Assembly: GCA_014728175.1 (NCBI GenBank) | Contig: WJMA01000002.1 | Span: forward strand, 1-32,424 | Length of the DNA stretch: 32,424 nucleotides | Reading direction: 5' to 3' | From: Candidatus Fermentibacterota bacterium | GTDB taxonomy: Bacteria > Fermentibacterota > Fermentibacteria > Fermentibacterales > JCC-6 | Part shown: piece after piece, positions 29,798-32,424 of the stretch | Position numbering within the stretch: the stretch's first letter is position 1 | Layout of the letters: each line of letters begins with the position of its first letter | Notes under the pieces: model-generated | What the model was told of the DNA's origin: nothing | Database searches by the model: none | What the model saw: only the letters and a program-made list of their open reading frames with translations | Made by a program: the position numbers and the translations under genes

Positions 29798-31221
29798 CCT
29801 CGGCCACTATGGTTCAGGCTCTTCTCAAGAAATTGGCAAGCGGTGAGTACGAGGAGGTCGACGTAAGGTTCACTGACGTTCTCGGTCATTGGAGACACGT
29901 GACCTTTCCGGCGGCGAACATAGACAAGAAGATGTTTTCCAACGGTATAGGCTTCGACGGCTCCACTTTGCCGGCAATGACCCCCACCGAGGCGGGCGAC
30001 CTGGCCGTGGTCCCCGACCCCCGGCGGGTATTCGACGACCGGTTCGCAGAGAGGCCCACCCTGGTGATGCTGGGGGACATAATCCATCCCCAGAGCGGCA
30101 GCTCGTTCTCCCGCGATCCCAGAGGCGTGGCCAGGAAGGCGCTGAAGTGCCTCAACTCCTCCGACTTCGCCACGGAGAGCCTGTGGGCTCCGGAGTTCGA
30201 ATTCTACCTTTTCGACGCGGCCTCCTTCTGGAACGAGTCGGTATCGGCCGGCTACAGGTTCGGCAGCATGGAGGACCCCTCCCGCTCCCGGGACACCGAC
30301 AAGATGGGCCTGGTCCATCCCACCGAGAGCGCCTACCACATGATCCATCCCATAGACAGCCTGCACGACGTGCGGGCGGAGATAGCCGCCAATATGCAGA
30401 AGGCCGGGATAAGGGTCCGCTACCACCACCATGAGGTGGGCCAGATGGGCCAGATGGAGGTGGAGATCCAGCTGTCGCCGTTCATGAGCGCGGTAGACAG
30501 CGTGATGATAACCAAGCACATAGTTCGAAGCACTGCGCTAAAGTACAACCTGGCGGCCACCTTCATGCCCCGCCCGATGGCCGGCCAGCCCAGCTCGGGG
30601 ATGCACTACCATGTGGTCCTCCGCAAGGGCAAGGAGCAGATCTTCTACGACGAGAAGGGCTACTGCAATCTCAGCGACACGGCCCTGAGCGCGGTAACCG
30701 GGGTGCTCCACCACGCTCCTGCCCTCTGCGCCTTCACCAACTCCAGCGTAAACTCCTATCGCCGGCTGGTCCCAGGTGGCGAGGCGCCGGTCTACCGCTT
30801 CTTCTCCGGAGCCAACCGCAGCGCCGCGATCAGGATACCGGCCTACGCCCGGGACCCGGAGGGCATCCGCTTCGAGTACAGGGTTCCCGACGGCAGCAGC
30901 AACCCCTACCTCTCCATGTCCGCGGTCCTGATGGCGGCCATCGACGGCATTCGCAACCGGATGGACCCCGAGAAGATGGGTTACGGCCCGGTGGACGAGA
31001 ACGTGTACTCGGACGAATTCGATACCTCGGGGTTGCAGATGCTCCCCAAAACGTTGGACGAGGCCCTGGACGCCCTGGAGGAGGATAACGATTTCCTGCA
31101 GGAGTCCAACGTGTTCCCGCCCGATCTTATCGAGGCCTACGTATTCGAGAAGCGCAAGGAAGCGGCAAGGTTCCGCGCCAGCCCCCATCCCCTGGAGCAC
31201 CTGCTGTACTTCGGGCTGTAG
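29794..31221 (+). CDS. glnA: Glutamine synthetase, type I
   Basis: 475 residues. Makes glutamine from glutamate and ammonia. GTG 29794 overlaps the ispG stop and has GGGAGGT 6 bases upstream. Signatures: GFDGS (53-57), WAPEFEFYLFD (131-141), HHHEVGQMGQMEVEI (211-225), MPRPMAGQPSSGMHYH (258-273), and NSYRRLVPGGEAPV followed by NRSAAIRIP. The C-terminus ends in the family-type PHPLEHLLYFGL. The adenylylation-site block of the beta type (NLYDLPPEE) is not seen. The equivalent place reads ENVYSDEFDTSGLQMLP, so control by GlnE is unlikely or altered. No glnB/ntr genes lie nearby. A short hairpin follows. Confidence 0.95.
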   Translation: MTSATMVQALLKKLASGEYEEVDVRFTDVLGHWRHVTFPAANIDKKMFSNGIGFDGSTLPAMTPTEAGDLAVVPDPRRVFDDRFAERPTLVMLGDIIHPQSGSSFSRDPRGVARKALKCLNSSDFATESLWAPEFEFYLFDAASFWNESVSAGYRFGSMEDPSRSRDTDKMGLVHPTESAYHMIHPIDSLHDVRAEIAANMQKAGIRVRYHHHEVGQMGQMEVEIQLSPFMSAVDSVMITKHIVRSTALKYNLAATFMPRPMAGQPSSGMHYHVVLRKGKEQIFYDEKGYCNLSDTALSAVTGVLHHAPALCAFTNSSVNSYRRLVPGGEAPVYRFFSGANRSAAIRIPAYARDPEGIRFEYRVPDGSSNPYLSMSAVLMAAIDGIRNRMDPEKMGYGPVDENVYSDEFDTSGLQMLPKTLDEALDALEEDNDFLQESNVFPPDLIEAYVFEKRKEAARFRASPHPLEHLLYFGL

Positions 31222-31234
31222 CGGACGAGCAAAC

Positions 31235-31253
31235 CGAGGGCCTTTTTCCCTCG
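31235..31253 (+). terminator. Hairpin between glnA and the propeller lipoprotein
   Basis: CGAGGG (31235-31240) pairs with CCCTCG (31248-31253); the loop is CCTTTTT. No T-run follows the stem. It may be a weak terminator or processing site; the ribosome site of the next gene (GGAGG) follows directly. Confidence 0.35.
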
Positions 31254-31266
31254 ACTGGAGGATACC

Positions 31267-32403
31267 ATGAGCATCGCGAAGCATGCCGCACTCGCCACGG
31301 CTTTTCTGCTGCTGGCCTGCGGCCAGCCATCGGAGCAGCAGGAAGAAAGGGGCGCAGGCGGATCCCAACCGGAGCCGATGGACATCTCGCTTACTTTGGT
31401 GGCGGTAGACAGCATCGGCGTCGAGCTGGGTGACAGCAACTACGTTCTGGGCCAACCGGCGGGGGTCTCCTACTCTCCCTCCGGCGACATCTGGGTGTTG
31501 GACATGCAGCAGAAATCGCTCGGGGTCTACTCGGCCGAGGGAGAGTACGTCCGCAGCATCGGCAGGGAGGGAAGCGGTCCCGGCGAGTTCCTGATGCCCA
31601 TATCCTTCGACTTCTACCCCGACGGTAGCTTCCTGGTGGCCGACGCCATGGGCCGGAGGATAAGCTTCTTCGACAGCACCGGGGAGTTCTCCAGAAACAT
31701 CGAGGGCTTCTTCCCCTCCGCGCCCTTCCTGGTGGAGGCCGTGGACAGCTCCTCCTTCGTGGGGCTCAAGGCGGACTTCGAGCAGTCCGACGAGGGCCCT
31801 CTGATGGGCTACACCCTGGCCCTGTGGGAGGAAGAGGCGGAGCCCGTTCTGAAATACTTCTCCGAGCTCAACCCGTTCGACCCCTCGGACATAATGGGCT
31901 CCATGGGCGAGGAGATCCCCCTCTTCGCCACCACCCCCGACGGAAGGGTCTTCTGCTCCCCGCTCAGCACGGAGCGCTACGTGGTATGGGGCTACAGGCC
32001 AGACGGGACGGAGCTTCTGGAGATTGAGCGGGAGTTCCGCAGGATCAGGAAGACCGAGGAGGAGATCGCCGAGGAGAAGGAGCTGGTAACCCAGCAAATG
32101 ATATCGGGAGGCGCGCCGGAATCAATGGCCGAGTCCTACGAGCCCTCGCCATACAGGCCGGCCACCGCCGGGCTGGGCATTGACGGCGAGGAAAGGCTGT
32201 GGGTCCGGCTGGGGACCTTTATCAATCCCACGTATCACGTTTACGACCTGCAGGGCGAGCATCTGTTCAACGCGGAGGTCGATTACCCGGGCGACGCGGA
32301 GGGCTGGCAGATCTACATCGGCGAGGGCGGCTTCCTGGCGTTCGATCAGAACCCCGAGGATTATCCCAGGGTTTACGTCCTACGAGCCGTAGAGGCGGAC
32401 TGA
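31267..32403 (+). CDS. Lipoprotein with six-bladed beta-propeller (NHL-like) fold
   Basis: 378 residues. A lipoprotein signal with lipobox LLAC (Cys18), then a Gln/Glu/Gly linker. The body has NHL-type repeats: SPSGDIWVLDMQQKSLGVYS, then EYVRSIGREGSGPGEFLMPI (the classic GxGPGEF turn), YPDGSFLVADAMGRRISFFD, and later IDGEERLWVRLG with YHVYDLQGEHL. It resembles the six-bladed beta-propeller proteins common in Bacteroidetes and relatives. Function is unknown; such domains usually bind proteins or ligands in the periplasm or at the surface. A charged helical insertion (RIRKTEEEIAEEKELV) interrupts the later blades. ATG 31267 has CTGGAGGA about 5 bases upstream. Probably part of its own unit after glnA. 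Confidence 0.85.
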   Translation: MSIAKHAALATAFLLLACGQPSEQQEERGAGGSQPEPMDISLTLVAVDSIGVELGDSNYVLGQPAGVSYSPSGDIWVLDMQQKSLGVYSAEGEYVRSIGREGSGPGEFLMPISFDFYPDGSFLVADAMGRRISFFDSTGEFSRNIEGFFPSAPFLVEAVDSSSFVGLKADFEQSDEGPLMGYTLALWEEEAEPVLKYFSELNPFDPSDIMGSMGEEIPLFATTPDGRVFCSPLSTERYVVWGYRPDGTELLEIEREFRRIRKTEEEIAEEKELVTQQMISGGAPESMAESYEPSPYRPATAGLGIDGEERLWVRLGTFINPTYHVYDLQGEHLFNAEVDYPGDAEGWQIYIGEGGFLAFDQNPEDYPRVYVLRAVEAD

Positions 32404-32424
32404 GCTAAAGACGCGGGCCCCCGG

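Noticed and set aside
30538-32097. A 519-residue minus-strand frame spanning glnA and the propeller lipoprotein
   Set aside because: Runs across the ends of two well-supported genes and matches no family.
32404-32424. A terminator hairpin after the propeller lipoprotein
   Set aside because: A GC-rich tract (GCGGGCCCCCGG) begins here but the window ends before a stem and tail can be judged.

Overview
The window is a gene-dense, GC-rich stretch of a bacterial chromosome with a double-membrane (Gram-negative type) envelope: exported beta-barrel-like proteins, three lipoproteins, a LysM protein, and ispG of the MEP isoprenoid route. The remnant at the left edge ends in a FlgD-like/type IX-style C-terminal sorting domain. 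With the PorV-like barrel, the single-chain GlyRS and the six-bladed-propeller lipoprotein, this suits an uncultured phylum of the FCB group (something like Fermentibacterota); that placement is an inference from style, not from a marker search. Twenty-four intact protein genes and one decayed gene are supported. No rRNA, tRNA, CRISPR, insertion sequence or prophage was seen. Start codons are unusual: seven of the 24 genes appear to start at TTG and five at GTG, and many neighbours overlap by 4 bases.

Left part (1-8316): a broken gene (frameshift, in-frame TAG, likely deletion) converges on a RecJ-like DHH phosphoesterase. Divergent from the latter is a coupled pair: a PorV-like barrel ending in a ComEA-type helix-hairpin-helix domain, then a second barrel-like outer-membrane protein. 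A ComEB-like dCMP deaminase follows, then on the other strand a DUF5343 protein and an archaeal-like valyl-tRNA synthetase.

Middle (8520-21331): a giant signalling protein of 1592 residues with a PknK-like order. A kinase-like region and an AAA-type ATPase region both look dead, followed by helical repeats, GAF-like regions and a well-preserved GGEEF diguanylate cyclase; a small lipoprotein gene follows it. On the minus strand is the conserved housekeeping run phoH-pgpH-ybeY-(CNNM/CBS protein)-recO-glyS, fully overlapping or nearly so. Upstream of it are a LysM coiled-coil protein and an Lpp-like lipoprotein with their own promoter and terminator.

Right part (21522-32403): a membrane GAF-GGDEF protein whose active-site motif is destroyed (GADSF) overlaps a VanZ-like gene. 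Divergently, rho-rpmE and then the tightly coupled yqhQ(DUF1385)-prfA-prmC-ispG-glnA series run to a final propeller lipoprotein. Most of the window is core translation, RNA-processing and cell-envelope biology. The parts that look new are the barrel-HhH/ComEB neighbourhood and the giant pseudokinase-pseudoATPase-cyclase, set beside a second, dead cyclase.
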